DNA of 64,000 bases, from the NCBI GenBank assembly GCA_018806985.1, contig JADANN010000099.1, positions 5,017,001 to 5,081,000 on the forward strand, written 5' to 3'. The notes below the pieces were generated by a model, which searched no databases, was not told the DNA's origin, and was given only the letters and a program-made list of their open reading frames with translations. Position 1 is the stretch's first letter. Each line of letters starts with the position of its first letter. Shown here piece by piece: positions 45,100-57,589 of the stretch. A program made the translations under genes and the position numbers. The DNA comes from Angiostrongylus vasorum. Its lineage: Eukaryota > Nematoda > Chromadorea > Rhabditida > Metastrongylidae.

Positions 45100-45740
45100 A
45101 TGAATACCAGCCAAAACGATGAAAGGAGGAAGTCCGCTTTACTGATATAAGTCATTCACAAGCCACATTACAGAACCCGTAGTAAGGGCAAAGAGATAAA
45201 ACTGCCCGCTACCGCACGATGTCCGGGGATGCCGATCTCCGCCCAGAAACGTCTAATTTGGACTTTAAAGACTTTCAAAAAACTGCGCCTAGTTTATATC
45301 AGCTGTACGGCAAATCTGAACACTGACTTCGACAATGTCTAGGTTATTTATCGGGTTGCGCAGAAGAGATGGCGTTCAGTGATAGGAGCGATGTCCTGTT
45401 TCATCCTCTACGTCCTCTAACCAACTTTTTACGTCACTTCTGGGCCGGTAATTGACTTTCCTGCAAACAGTTCGTTCCTGATCCACAAAGCCTGTGATGA
45501 GGATCTTGCAACGCCCTAACACGCCTACCCTGTGATTCTAAACAGAATGTATTCAAACAGCATTCAGTGAGATTCATAAAGAAGAAGAAACCTTAACCAG
45601 CACCCGACACGCAAATCCGAAGGCCTCCGTATACAAGGAATGTACAGAATCTAACCGAAAAAGATGTACCGGGATACGCATAATGTGTTGTAAGTTCATG
45701 TTTTAAAAAAGTAATAAGTTGAAAATCATTTGATGAGCTC
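45100..45740 (+). other. Stretch with a SINE-2-like 3' half
   Basis: 45555-45690 resembles the 3' half of SINE-2 (GAGATTCATAAAGAAGAAGA, CGCAAATCCGAAGGCCTCCG). The rest shows no exon. Confidence 0.4.
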
Positions 45741-45759
45741 ATACGAGGTTATTAGTATA

Positions 45760-46195
45760 ATGGTCCATTTCAATCAGACCGTATTGTTTGGTCGATTTGG
45801 TTTCTAATATGGTCCCCGAAAGCTCTGAAGAAGGAGAGATCGGCCGAAATATTAAGCATGGTGGGAAATACGCCTTATTATGTTATACTAACACCCTCGA
45901 GTCAGCTCATCAACAAGTCAGTACTAAGTTCTTTATTTCGTTTGCTTTTAACTTTTGTCCTATTTAAGTATTGTAATATCATATCACAAAACAAAAAACA
46001 ATAGGTAACCAAAATAACGGACGGAATGTTCCTACGACGACACTTATCCTTCGAGAAGAATATTTCTTTATTTACGAACAAGCTGACGTTTCCGCGAATT
46101 TCGCCTTTCCAGAAGAAGGTTTTCCAGAATATAAAGAAGTGCCCGATCAATGTTGAGGCTAATAGAAAGTCGGTCGTGGGAACTTCTGCAACAAT
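45760..46195. mobile_element. Two degraded Penelope-like 3' ends, facing each other
   Basis: Plus copy: AGCTCTGAAGAAGGAGAGAT, CGGCCGAAATATTAAGC (about 45820-45857). Minus copy: CAAGCTGACGTTTCCGCGAA, TTTCGCCTTTCCAGAAGAAG (about 46079-46119), then CAATGTTGAGGCTAATAGAA and AGTCGGTCGTGG in plus orientation up to 46178. Rearranged pieces of the same family. Confidence 0.55.
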
Positions 46196-46585
46196 AGTTC
46201 ACACATTGAACAATGGAGGGGAAACCATGGCTGTACACTTCCGGAAGAAAAAAAAGTAAGAACTGGAAAAATTGACGACGGAAGGAAAATTTGGGCCTAA
46301 CATACCAAAACATATTAAAATATACTTTTTTCCGGTATTTCTCAGCGTAATATGACATTATCAAATAAGAAAAGTCAGACCTCTATCGCGAGAAAAGGCT
46401 ATAACCATATGGTGATTCCCTTTGCGGTGGTCTTTTCCTAGTTTTATGCTACTGGAGCAGAGCAGTAATTTGTCATTGCCCGCGATGTTAACGTGAAAAA
46501 AAATGTTGGTTAGTAATCAAGCTACTTGATGAAACACCTCTTTCAACATTCCCGAAATAACTATCAAAAGAAAAAACTCAAAACA

Positions 46586-46735
46586 AGCTGAGAGACAGGC
46601 GAAACGAAGGACCCGTATGGTGTGGTGGTAGACGCGTTAGCTCCCGGAAAGGGGTAATAACCAGGTTCGATGCCCACTGCATGTAGTCCGGAGTCTTGCA
46701 AATATCTCAGCGTCATTGTGGTTGTATAACTATCA
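46586..46735 (+). repeat. R3 copy with the clearest B box
   Basis: GCTGAGAGACAGGCGAAACG, TGGTGTGGTGGTAGACGCGT (A-box-like), CAGGTTCGATGCCC (canonical-looking B box) and CTTGCAAATATCTCAGCGTC. This supports a tRNA-type origin of R3. Confidence 0.75.
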
Positions 46736-47739
46736 AAATTCTAGCAGTTATAGAGACAACCTATCTAATCACCTAGAATAATTAACGGAGCAACAATTTG
46801 ATGGACGCGCCCACGGTACTCTATGGAGATTGCAGTGCACTTATAATATCGGAACTCCGTCGTTTACTACTACACTCTTCTTGACACGGGAGGTGACTTC
46901 AAATTCTGTTTGGTATTCACCGAATGGTCCATCTAATGAAAGCAAACTAGATGAGTTCCAGAACTATTAAACTGTAAGCTAAAGTAATCAGAAAAAACAA
47001 ACTCCTATCAATTCGTTACCAGGAACTTTGATACTAGATTGGCAAGTGTCAGCGGAAATGAATACACGAGTGGAAAATTTGGAATAGGTGATCGAAATGT
47101 GATAAAATCGTCCAGCTGGACTCCCATCCACAATGCACCTTTTCCGTGAAAACTTATTTCTCCACAAAAAGGAAAATCACCATTGGTACCAAAGTTGTCT
47201 AACGAGTTGATGCCTATTTGAGAACTCCATTGTACCAGACGATGATCTCCCCAAAGAGGATCTCCAGCCGGCTAGTCGCGAAGCAAGATGGCACATCCTA
47301 GTTGGCGGATGGGGGATTAATCACTGAATAAAAGCAACCTTATGCTACCCTGAGACGAAGGTGGATCCAAGAGATGGACTACCTGTTTCTGATGCGCCGA
47401 TTTGGGACATACTTTCTGTATCTACGAAGGTTATTCATCCACGCGTGCAGGGATGTGTCCTCACTTATGCGGATTGTATTCTACGAGTCAATTCTACAAA
47501 AAGTCTGCAATGAAGTGACAGAGAAGTATATGGGAGGCGGTTAGGAGACGCCGCCAACAAATAAGCTTCTCTTCCTACGCGAGTATCAAACGCTAAACAC
47601 TGTAAACTAAGCGGAACCTTATTCCTCTGATTCAGAAAGAGCCCCCGATACAGCAGTGTAAGGTAGGACGAGTACGGAAAAGCTGTGAAATTCTCAAGAC
47701 CATTCTAGGCTTTCTAAGTCGTAAAAAGACTAAGTGACG

Positions 47740-50480
47740 ATCTGTACGTACAATGCGCGCTCGTTTGCATCTGAGTCCCGGTAGAGGCGCAAGAAGAATA
47801 AGCTAAGATCAACGCTGTCTCTAACACCGAAGAAGAACTGTTCCTCGTAACAAGCAAGAATAGAGGAGTCGGCGTCATCGCATTATCGAAAAGATGTGGA
47901 TCAGTACCGGGTTTGACAATCTTCGCCGTTTATGAATCGACATCAGGCTACGACTACAATGAAATCGAAGCGTCCTATAGGGAGATATTCTACAGAAGAA
48001 AAAGACCATACATTCTTCTAGGTCACTATTGGAGATCTTAGCGCTAAGACTGGGCCAAGAAAAAAAGTTACATTGGGAACAACGGATTAGAATGAAATCA
48101 GCAAGTTGAGCGGCTGTACGAGTTTACCATGACGACTAGCATCATTTATGCAAATTCACAATTCTAGAAGTTTAACTATCAAAGTTCGATGTGGGAGTCT
48201 CAAAATGGAGAGCACCACAACGAAACAGACCACACCATAGTATAGCGAAAGTTTTGCCTAACCTATGTCGAAGTTCTACCAAAATTCTACACAGAAGAAA
48301 ACGATCGCCTCTTTCGCGCAAGACTCCATCTCTCGAGGAAAGGAGAGAACGCCACTATGTTCAAAAAACGAAATCCCAAAACTACCATAAACATGCGTTT
48401 ATTCACCTCATTAGTCGGCTGTTGGGAAGACCCCGCTCTCGATATCATCGACAAGGAACGCGATCGGCTCATTCAACATCTTCACGTTAGCGTAATGAAA
48501 GCTGAGAATTCGAAAGTCACCAAGAGACGTTTGTCTCCAGAAACACTTTAGCTGACAGGCCAACGTAGAATTGCATGGGCTACAGTCAACTGCCAACTCA
48601 CATGCGAACTTGCAAAACTGCAGAAATGAGATAAAGATCTTAAACAGAGAAGAAAGAACAGCAGTTATGGCCGAAGCTGCAGAGGCTGAGAACAGCATTC
48701 GCAAGCCCATCGAAACTTCATTAATTACAAGACCAAGATGATTTCACTCCAACGCCCAGACGGTACTGTACTAGCTTCTAGAAAGGCAATGACAATTGCT
48801 TCACAATTACTCCATTCACAATCACTACCCGGATCTGTTTAATACCCAAGTATTCCTGCCCTCACATGGAATAAAGGATGGTGGATACATCGTTCTGCCG
48901 GCTCTCTCTTCCTAAATCCGACATGCCATTTCGTCGGTAAAGAGTCAAACAACACAAAGGCAGGAAACGATAAGATCTTACGCCAGCTCTTATTAACACA
49001 CTGGCTAGACTCTCACATTCCACCTGTCAGAATGTAAGGTTTCTATTCAATAGAAGACTAGCAAAACTGTGCTTTTGCTTAAGAGTGTCAACTCCATGAT
49101 ATCGGGAACTTTCTCCCAAACTGCTTACTGTCTGTTTTTCACAGAATTTTCGTTCAAGTCATCCTAAACAGGATTGACAGATCACTGGACAAAAGACAGC
49201 CACGAGATCAAGCAGGGTTTCGAAAAGGATTTACTACGATGGACCACATCCACACGACAACAAGACACACTGCAGTTTCGCGAGCGTACAAGAAACGGCG
49301 CTGTCTCACTTCCATCGATTTATAGAAAGCTTTCGACTCAGTTAAGACAGAAGCAATCAACGAAGCTCTGAAGAGTCAGGGTGCCCCCTCACGCAGTTTG
49401 GGAATATTCTTCGTGAACTATATGAGGATTTCACAACCAAAATATCAGAATTCTATAACGGTGTTAACATTGACGTCAAAAGAGGGGCTAAGCAAGGCGA
49501 TACCATCTTGTTAAAATTATTTACTGCCGCTCTACAGAATGTTATGCGAACACTGGAATGGAACACAAAACGGGAATAGAAATCGATAGTCCAAAATTAC
49601 GCCATCTTCGCTTTGTTGATGACATCGGCCTTGTAACACAAAGCATGAGCCAAGCGGAATGAATGCTTGGCGACTTTGATAGGACCTGTGGAAAGAATGG
49701 TCTTCTGCTAAATCTCACAAAAACGATGTTCATGAGGAACGGATTGGTTTCCTATGTCCCATTCTGCTCAGCGACATATTTTCCTAATGCTCCAGCTGCG
49801 TCTATCTAGTTCGGGAAATCAACATGAAGAACGACTTAGCAGGAGGAGCAGGAGGAACTGGCTTGGGGGAGTTTTCAAGAGCAACGGGAATGTAGTGAAG
49901 AGAACAAAGAACATCCGACTTCGTGCCCACCTTTTCGACCCAACGGTACTTCCTGCCCTAACGTATGCGTCAGAAACCTAGTCGTTGCGTAAGCAGGATG
50001 GAAGATCACTGTGTTATTGAATGCACAGTCGAAAAGACGATGCTAGCAGTAACGTGTATTACGCAAGAGAGGGAAAGCGATCAGAATCTCCGACCCACAT
50101 CAACGATCAAAAATAAAAGACGCCTTTCTACGCCAAACTGTCGGAGGTAAGGTCGGCCCAACACGTAATGCGTATGCATGACTACCGATGGACATAAGCC
50201 GCTAGTGACTGGATTCCTCTGGAGGCGAAACGTACTATAGGAAGACTACCGACCCGATCGTCAGAGTTCTACACGAAAACAGTAGAAGAAATATATGATG
50301 TTTAGCTCGTATTCGTATTCTTAACATTCTTCTGTTCTTAAGATACGATGATGTTTATTCGCGAGCAGAACCCACTGGGCCACCCTTGCATGCGTCAGGG
50401 AGAAATGGAAGATTTGCTGGTACCCGCTCGAGTTAGTATTATCTGCTCGGGACCTGACGACAATTGATACAGATCATAGT
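47740..50480 (+). mobile_element. Decayed RTE-type LINE: endonuclease and reverse transcriptase
   Basis: Pieces in several plus frames line up in the usual order. Endonuclease start ICTYNARS (about 47746), GVGVI-like and TIFAVY (47870-47930), VTIGDLSAKTGP (about 48020-48055), later SKFDVGVSKW (about 48180). Reverse transcriptase: QAGFRKGFTT near 49210, TSIDL near 49310, then RFVDDIGLV (about 49605-49630; a variant of the RT catalytic box), KTMFMRNG (about 49720) and VLPALTYASET (49950). The C-terminal HWATLA-like block is at 50370. Many stops and frameshifts make it inactive. It belongs to the RTE clade common in hookworms. Confidence 0.78.
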
Positions 50481-51049
50481 ACCAGAATTCTGTACTGCCT
50501 TCTTTGGGCAAAATTTGTTTCATCTGTATGCTGGAAAAGAATTTTGTACAGAAGAGAACGGAAAGTCGTGTTTGAGGAAAAGATTCTCTATAGAACCTTG
50601 TCTACATGTGACTAGCAGATTAAGGCAAAGGAACACTGAATTGTGCTCAAAAGGATTCACTTTTCTTATACCTTTAATTTCGGGCAGAGTCTTCAACACA
50701 GCCAAAGAGTTTCCTCGAGAACAGAGGAAAACTGAAACTCGTTCTCACGGCAAGCCCATAGAGTGAACCAAATCTAAATAGGGTCCGTTAAGTTCCTTGT
50801 AAATTGTTCTACTATCGGCCCCTAGTAAATGGCATGGAATTATTAACCCTTCTGCTGTGATGCCCAACTGCTCTCAGAAAAATTTCAACTCCAATCTTTT
50901 CTTCCCCACAGTCCCTGTCTCGGAGTTCGAAATCCGCGCTAAAGAAAATCACCAAAGATACTTCTCTTTGAAGTTCGAACTGAAAGCATGAAGAATGAAG
51001 AAAGTTGAAGCTCCACGACTAGATAACTAGACTTCTTTAGGGGCTGGAA

Positions 51050-52370
51050 CTTGGAAAACACATCTACTTCTCGCAACTCATGTAATATTGTGCCTTTAAA
51101 AAAAATGACCTCAGATCACAGCAGAATCCCGAAGACTTCCGTTCTACCTAAAAGAAGGTTACCGAAGGGATATTCATAACCACCGTCTGGTTTTCCTATT
51201 GAGTGCTGTCTACAGTCTTTTTAAGAAGACTTTACAACCACGCATCTCAAGGACTTTGGATGAAGAGCGACTATTTGAAAAAGCAGTATTTTGACAGGGA
51301 TGCTTTTGCATATATGACATCAAAACCGTATCTAATGTCATAGAAACCTGTTTAGAATGCTATTTGCCATTGTCGTAACCTATGCAGACAACGAAAAATG
51401 CACTGGTCAGTGACGAAACGAATTCGATTCCAGCATCGCTCCAAGATGAAGGAGTGGACCCGTGCTGGACAAAAACTCTCGTTGAGTGTTTCTATAACTG
51501 CACAACGAAAGCACAACTTTTCCATCGACTCTTAACATCCCCATAGAAAAACGAGTGACACAAGGCGACCTCACTTTGTCACAACTGCTCACCTGTCCCC
51601 ACCACATTGCAGGGCATAATGACTAGATGGCGAAAAAAAAGCACGCATATGTCGATGAGTAACTGTTATTCAACTCTGCCTTCTGATGACGACACCGTCA
51701 TTTTTTCGATGAGCACCAATAAGCAGAGACGATGCTCAGATAGCTCAAAGAAGCAGTGAAAAGACTGGAGCAGGAATAAATCGGAAGTAGGCCCAATTCG
51801 CGGAAAACCCATGGTTTACAGGTGAACAAATTGGAATGAATGATTCTCCGATTACAGAAACCACCTTACACATAAAAGTCTTGGGTTTTCAATGAAAGTG
51901 CAGAGCAACATGAAGAGAGAGAGGAAGAAGGGGTGGAATTATACAGGGAGAGCAGTATGGGCACTGCTGCGCCTCTCATAGATGCCGTCGACTTAACAAA
52001 GGATTCGAGGTTCACTGTCCATATTTTCAGCGCAGCGTTCCTCCCAGCGCTGTTATGCGTCAGAAACGTACTTTGTTTAACCAATGGCGCACTATCCAAA
52101 GAAAACTTGAGTAATGTTTTCTGTAAATATAACCAGTCATACACAACTTCTTTGCTGGAATTCACAGTTCAGACCATTGAAAGTTATCTTCAAGATCCAG
52201 GAAAATACACAAAGGCTGCTGAACACCTATGAGGCGGTCACCTGATGGAAGGAATCAATGACAGAATGAACGAAAAAGAACTGTACAGCTGCCAACAAAA
52301 GAATGCACACGTCCTCTGGGACCACGACCTACTACGTGTCAACAGCTAAAATTAACTCGCTCTATTGGTA
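51050..52370 (+). mobile_element. Second decayed RTE-type LINE, more diverged
   Basis: Plus-strand fragments: HRLVFLLSAVYSLFKKTLQP (about 51205), RISRTLDEERLFEKAVF (about 51240-51290), a VTQGD motif (about 51553) and, near 52040, FLPALLCVRNV, in the order seen in RTE elements. The endonuclease part and the catalytic aspartates are not clear. It follows the previous LINE in the same direction and is older. Confidence 0.55.
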
Positions 52371-52379
52371 GCAGCAAAC

Positions 52380-53370
52380 GCTTCGCAGATCACGTTATTA
52401 TACTCGCACACGTCATCATGCGTAAAAGGAAATCATCACAAGGGATTACGATAGCAACGGAGAGAAACAAAGTGAAAATATCCTTGTCTTGCACTATTCG
52501 TGATGATGAGCTACAAAAGTTTGTGGAAAAAAACTTGTCTTCTTCATCTTTTTAACTACGACGATTTGTCGTCGTTTTCACCTCTTTGGAAGGCCTTAAT
52601 CCCTTGTGCTAATATTACACATCAATTTTAGGCGCATATTTCGTCCGATATTTTCATTCCATTGGTTTCTACACTAAATCTTTCTTTTAAATTCAAACAA
52701 ACAAAACAAAAAACTGTAGGAAACAATTAGTGATTTTTTCGCTTTTTTATCCCAGAATTGTTTGGAAAGCTAAAAAAACGGGATATCAACGTCACTGGTG
52801 AGAAATGAACTAGTGCAAGTTGGTTCTAAAAGTTTCGTTATGAAGATAAGAGCCTTAAGGACGTAAGGACGACGAGCGGCAAAGAGAACTTGTTGCCATC
52901 GGCGGTGAACATCCAAAGAGGTGTTATAAAATGAAGCAGACTGTTTGAAAGTCGGTAGAAGAATTTGGCATGATGAAACAACACTTTCACAACACTTCAA
53001 CCTGACTGTAAAGTAAAAAAAACTCAAAAAAATGTAAGTCACGTGAAGTAAACGGAAGGCAAACAAATTCCCGTTTTTAAATCAAGCACACTGCCGTCAT
53101 GACATCATTTGTGCGTTTTTTATGCAAAAACAAAAAAAATAAAAAATGAAGGAAAAGCAGCGTGCTTCTAGATAAGGGAACTGACGATGATCTGTGCTAG
53201 ACTGGGCAAATATGAAGCATTGAGAGACATTTCCCGAACATGAATTTGCATCCTCGTGTGCGGTCGTTAAATCTCTTCCTCGCTCGGAGAACAATAAAAT
53301 AAATAATAATAATAAAATAAACAAATGGTAGAATGATATAAACCAGATTAACTTTTCTGTAGTGTGTCGG
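52380..53370. other. AT-rich stretch without a supported gene
   Basis: Long A/T runs, including an AATAAAATAAATAATAATAA simple repeat near 53290. Open frames here look like AT-rich noise. Confidence 0.4.
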
Positions 53371-53374
53371 AATC

Positions 53375-53641
53375 ATGAAAGCAGAAAATTCCTGTCAAGA
53401 AGGCGATAGAATGCAGCAGCAAGCGCTATGTTGTGACGCACGAACCCACCGACTGGGGTGGGTGCGGACTCACCACTGTAAAGCTCGAAGGACTGTAGTG
53501 CGAAGCGCTGCCTCATTCAGCACACTTGACGGACCTCTCGTGAGCCGACATATCCTGAACGCCGAGCACTTTCTCATGCATCCTGACAGATATCTGCTGA
53601 GAAGATACCCAACAATTAAGCTGGGCTCAAGATGCCTCTAG
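53375..53641 (+). CDS. Unassigned open frame, probably a transposon remnant
   Basis: An 88-residue frame from ATG 53375 with HILNAEHFLMHPDRYLLRRY near its end. The flanks are AT-rich while this piece is GC-richer. No splice sites or domain are visible. Origin as an old mobile-element fragment is possible. Confidence 0.2.
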   Translation: MKAENSCQEGDRMQQQALCCDARTHRLGWVRTHHCKARRTVVRSAASFSTLDGPLVSRHILNAEHFLMHPDRYLLRRYPTIKLGSRCL

Positions 53642-53899
53642 AAGAATTGGGTGCTCAAGTAACAGAGTGGTGATAGAATGAATAAAGGGACAAAAAACTT
53701 GTATCTTGTTAGACGATATCTATTAAAATCCACAGTTTTCACGTACGTTGAGAGAAACAAATGAAACGATGTAACATCTTGAATTGTAAGATCCTTAGAC
53801 TCATAATAGTGACGGTGACACCGCCGTTATTAGTGGTAGTAAAAAGAAATCTCATTCCTCAGTGTTTGCCTTTTATTACGTATATTATGATATGTGCAT

Positions 53900-54143
53900 T
53901 TAAACGAGATCAATAAGCTGTCGAGTTGTTGCCACAACTCTTCGTTCATTTGTTTTCTGTACAATATACAAATTCACTCCATACAAACATTCGACTGGAT
54001 CTCTCTGACAGATAACAGACAACACGGTGGACCGCAGACTCTGATCACCACAGCTGAGAAGAAGACGAAAACGTGGAAACATTAGCCGGATAGGGAGCCC
54101 TCGTTTAAGCTTATCAATGAAAGAAAGAAGATAATAATACCTG
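53900..54143 (-). CDS. Candidate terminal exon, unassigned
   Basis: After CGCTTGCAG the minus strand is open to TAA at about 53902. It encodes YYYLLSFIDKLKRGLPIRLM, then a Cys/Ser/Leu segment (LSCGDQSLRSTVLSVICQRD) and ERRVVATTRQLIDLV. The acceptor is good and the frame is long for this AT-rich region, but no partner exon or family is seen. Confidence 0.25.
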
Positions 54144-54414
54144 CAAGCGAATCCCATGCTGTGATATGAAGGCTAGCAACCGATGCAGAACTTCAAGCTT
54201 TCAAGATTGAGCGTTTAAGATAGAATTTCAAATGACAAATGTAATGAAGGAAAATATCGACGTCCTTCTCACTAGCAGTAATCGTTATATCGTATGATAT
54301 TCCCTTGTATCACCTCACTGTATGATGGAGGTCGAAACATTAAATCATAGGTTTGCGTTCAAAACCTGAGATATGTGAACTGTTAGATGGAAATATTGGC
54401 TCTAGTTAAAGAGG

Positions 54415-54726
54415 ATGAGATGTCGTAAAACTTGTAAGCGACCGATGAGCGCAGAACGGACGGGACGTTATGATATGTATACCATCGATCCGATACCTCT
54501 CAACATTGAGCGCCTCAAGTGTAATACCACGGAGAGCGGACTAAGCGGTTACGAATGCTATGTCCGGAAATGCGCACCACATGCGGTCCAGTGCTTTGTA
54601 AACTCACCAGAAAACACTGTGCAAATATTCACTGAACAGCAGCTCCACGACTGCAAGCATCGGCAGGATCTTGGACATGCTATCATTGAGCGTTATTTGG
54701 CTAGCCACAGTCGTTACGCCAACTAA
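54415..54726 (+). CDS. Intronless 103-residue Cys/His-containing frame, unassigned
   Basis: ATG 54415 to TAA 54726. It is GC-richer than its surroundings. It has a basic start (MRCRKTCKRPMSAERTGRYD), then a block with Cys, Cys, Cys and later Cys/His (LSGYECYVRKCAPHAVQCFV ... LHDCKHRQDLGH). The spacing loosely recalls zinc-binding DNA-binding modules attached to Mutator-type transposases, but I cannot assign it. It may be a complete small protein, one exon, or a domesticated or dead transposon piece. Confidence 0.3.
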   Translation: MRCRKTCKRPMSAERTGRYDMYTIDPIPLNIERLKCNTTESGLSGYECYVRKCAPHAVQCFVNSPENTVQIFTEQQLHDCKHRQDLGHAIIERYLASHSRYAN

Positions 54727-54779
54727 ATCGCCTTTTTAATTGGAGTGGTTGCAGCGGAGAAATTTCGTATATAGATGGA

Positions 54780-55045
54780 TGAAGGATAAGGCTGTCGTCG
54801 TTGATCAATGCCTCAGCGATGCGTTATAGGTTCGACTTCGTCAAGCACCGTAGAGGTGAATGAATGGATTGTACAATTATTTGTGGTGGCCTACCCATGA
54901 ATCAAGTCAGTGTTTTCGTCCTTCTAGTACAAATTTGCCAGCCCCCAAATGGAGAGGACGCTTTGTGAGCATGGGCGAGTGGTCGAACCAAGTCCCGGCG
55001 TATTGAAGAGCACCTCTAACCACTTTGCTATACACGCCGTTCTCT
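54780..55045 (-). repeat. SINE-1 copy, diverged
   Basis: AAGGATAAGGCTGTCGTCGT at the tail, TACAAATTTGCCAGCCCCCA in the body and CACTTTGCTATACACGCCGT at the head. Confidence 0.65.
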
Positions 55046-55712
55046 AAATAACGTTTGAAAAAATGTCTGTGCTGACAAATCTGCGGAGTAAAAAGTTTAG
55101 AGATTTGACATGATTCAGCAAAAGTCATCGGATCTCATTGCTCCAGCTATCTATAATTCTTGTTTTGTGGGAACCTCGAACAGTATGCACCAGAAAAATT
55201 TTTTTCCTTTCTTTTTTTTCTTGAAGAAACCACAAAGACTTGTCTGCACGACGATCTTGCGATGGGGAAAAATTGAGTGGATACGTGAAGAAATAAAAAT
55301 AGATTGTGATTTAGATTAGATGTGTACAGAGTCTGTAGAATGCAAGCCCTAGTGTTACAGGCCCCCGCTACGTTTGGACTGGCTGACTTCTGATACCGGG
55401 CATTCAAGTAGTGGAGAACCCAAGGCGTTCGACATCACACAGTCTCTCTTTGCCGCTCTGGCTGACTATCAACAATGCTAGTTATCACGATACAGCTCGT
55501 ATGGTGTACATTTCATCGGCTCGAAATAGAAGAGTGTCCACAGAAAGTATAACACGAAATCCAGCAGTTTTTTAGTTTCACTAAAATGGGACAACACCTA
55601 TGCTCCTCAACAGTTCTGATGGAGCTGCTTTATTGGATTTTATTTCAAATGCTAATTTACCTTAGAGCTTATTCCATTTTGAGATCCATTTAGAGCATTA
55701 ATTTTTAACAAT

Positions 55713-55935
55713 CCAAAATTTCAAAGAATTCAAAATAATTTGAAGTCTTATGACTTTTTGACACGAATAGCGTAGTAGAAAACATCAGCAGTACAACACC
55801 ATCGTCTCCGGCTGGACGAGATCCTGCTGCCGTTTTCGAAATATAAGCTTGGACAGAAGAAAGCGAGGGAATACGTCGGCGAGTTTCATAAAGATAGAAT
55901 TCTATCTTGATAGAGTAAGAAAAGTTGCATCTCAT
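55713..55935 (-). CDS. Candidate C-terminal exon, unassigned
   Basis: The minus strand is open from about 55900 to TAA near 55705 and reads ETRRRIPSLSSVQAYISKTA, AGSRPAGDDGVVLLMFSTTL, then KTSNYFEFFEILDC. It looks more protein-like than its surroundings. An alternative frame starting at CCAAG|CTTATA is also open for 20 codons. No family recognised. Confidence 0.22.
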
Positions 55936-56269
55936 TCGAAGCGTTCTTTAGATTTTAACGAGTATTCGTTTTTCACTCAAATGAGCGCAGAGATGTTTGT
56001 TTAAACTTGTAGAGCTGAACTGATCTGTGCCACGTAAAAGCTCACAAAGAACATACAGCGATAGAAATTGAAAAGTCACAAAACAACGAAAACGTATGAA
56101 TATAGTCAGAAATAGACATGCGATGGACAAGCACGAACAAAAAAGCAGCAGACCAGTAAGGGGTCGGGTCATCGCCCCACTCTTCAATATGCAGGAATAT
56201 TAATTTAGAATAACTGAGGCGTTTTACACTGTTCAACAATATAGGAGTTATCAAGGCAACTCTCTTACT

Positions 56270-56645
56270 TGATACTTGATACTTGAATGGCCCATCCTCA
56301 CTGGTTGTGCGGGCCCCAGCATAATCTCCACTTTTCGGAGATTGGCTGGTTAAGCCATTATGGTTCCCTGAGCCTGGCCAAAGCATGCCCCCAGGTCTTC
56401 ACCACCACGGGCAGTCGCAGCCTATGTGGATCAGAGAGATTCGCCATCATGCGACTAGTTTGCTACTAGGATGGTGCCGATTCCTGGTATTGTTTTACTC
56501 TTAGCTGAGCTTCCTGATGGAAACGCCGGACTCCTTCTCAGCTTGGGAGACTCTGCCGGGGATGAATCCCAAGCTATACATCGCAGTCCGACACCTAGGA
56601 ACACCTCCCAGCCACGATGAGGCGGTAAACCGTTGGGAGGGGCAA
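56270..56645 (+). repeat. R4 copy
   Basis: GATACTTGAATGGCCCATCC to GATGAGGCGGTAAACCGTTG, full length except for a deletion near 56370. Confidence 0.8.
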
Positions 56646-57524
56646 CTCTCTATAGATGAATAATCCCTATGTATTTAAATAGATCAACGTGCACATTGTT
56701 TGCACCAGCTCTAAACAATGTCAAGATATTTTCATAACGTACGTTTGACAGAATAGCTTGTGCAACATTCATAAATATGCAACCTATATACAGGTGGGTG
56801 GTGTACGGTGTACAAGCTTGTTTGTGCAAACGTTTAAATGCCGAGATTTGAGATAGCACAGTGGAAACAATAGACGTCTCGCGTAAAAAGTTACAAGAAG
56901 TGCAGGCATTCTCCATCTAAGCAGCGGGTATATTGGTTCTACTACTATGGTATTTTCGTGGCAGTATTAGTCCCAGAAATAGTCTTCTTCAAGTGCAAAT
57001 TCGAGCAACTCTTAAATTTATAAGCGAAGCCTTTCCTGTGTTTTCACCACAACCTGTTTAGAGTTGTATTGCCAAAGCAGAGAAGGACTAAACAAGAAGT
57101 TCACTTTAAACATGGAGATTGTTCGTTCCCCCCATTTTTTTGTTTTAAATTCGTGACATAAAAAGCCATCCGAAGAATCCATACTAAGAAGCTAGCGACA
57201 AAAAACACATATTGACAGTGCTGAAGACTACGAAGACTACGCGAACGTCCAAGGATATCAATAGAAGCTTTCCTCAAACCTCTGCAATAATGAAAAGCAG
57301 TGGCATTGACGTGCTTCGTTTGACAACCAAGTAAGCAGTGTTTTGAAGAGAGTAAATAAAGATAGTAGACTGATTTGAATGAATTTATAACAAAACCGTA
57401 CACGAAGAAAGGAGATATGAATATTTAGTAAGGTCTGTGAGCATTCTTGTGTGATGGATGCGCATGAAAGCACACGTGTCAGCGAAGGCAGACAGCAGAT
57501 GCCTTTCTGTTTCTGTCGCTTCTG

Positions 57525-57546
57525 CGATAATGAATATTCATTATCG
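57525..57546. promoter_or_regulatory. Perfect 22-bp palindrome with GATA and homeodomain-like half-sites
   Basis: Each half reads CGATAATGAAT; the two halves are exact reverse complements. Outer GATAA and inner ATGAAT/ATTCAT resemble GATA-factor and homeodomain/POU half-sites. It lies 50-300 bp from a GC-rich block, which fits a regulatory element, though function is inferred. Confidence 0.4.
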
Positions 57547-57589
57547 TGAGCGTTGTCCGTTGTCCTCTGACTAAGCAGGCGAATTCTCT

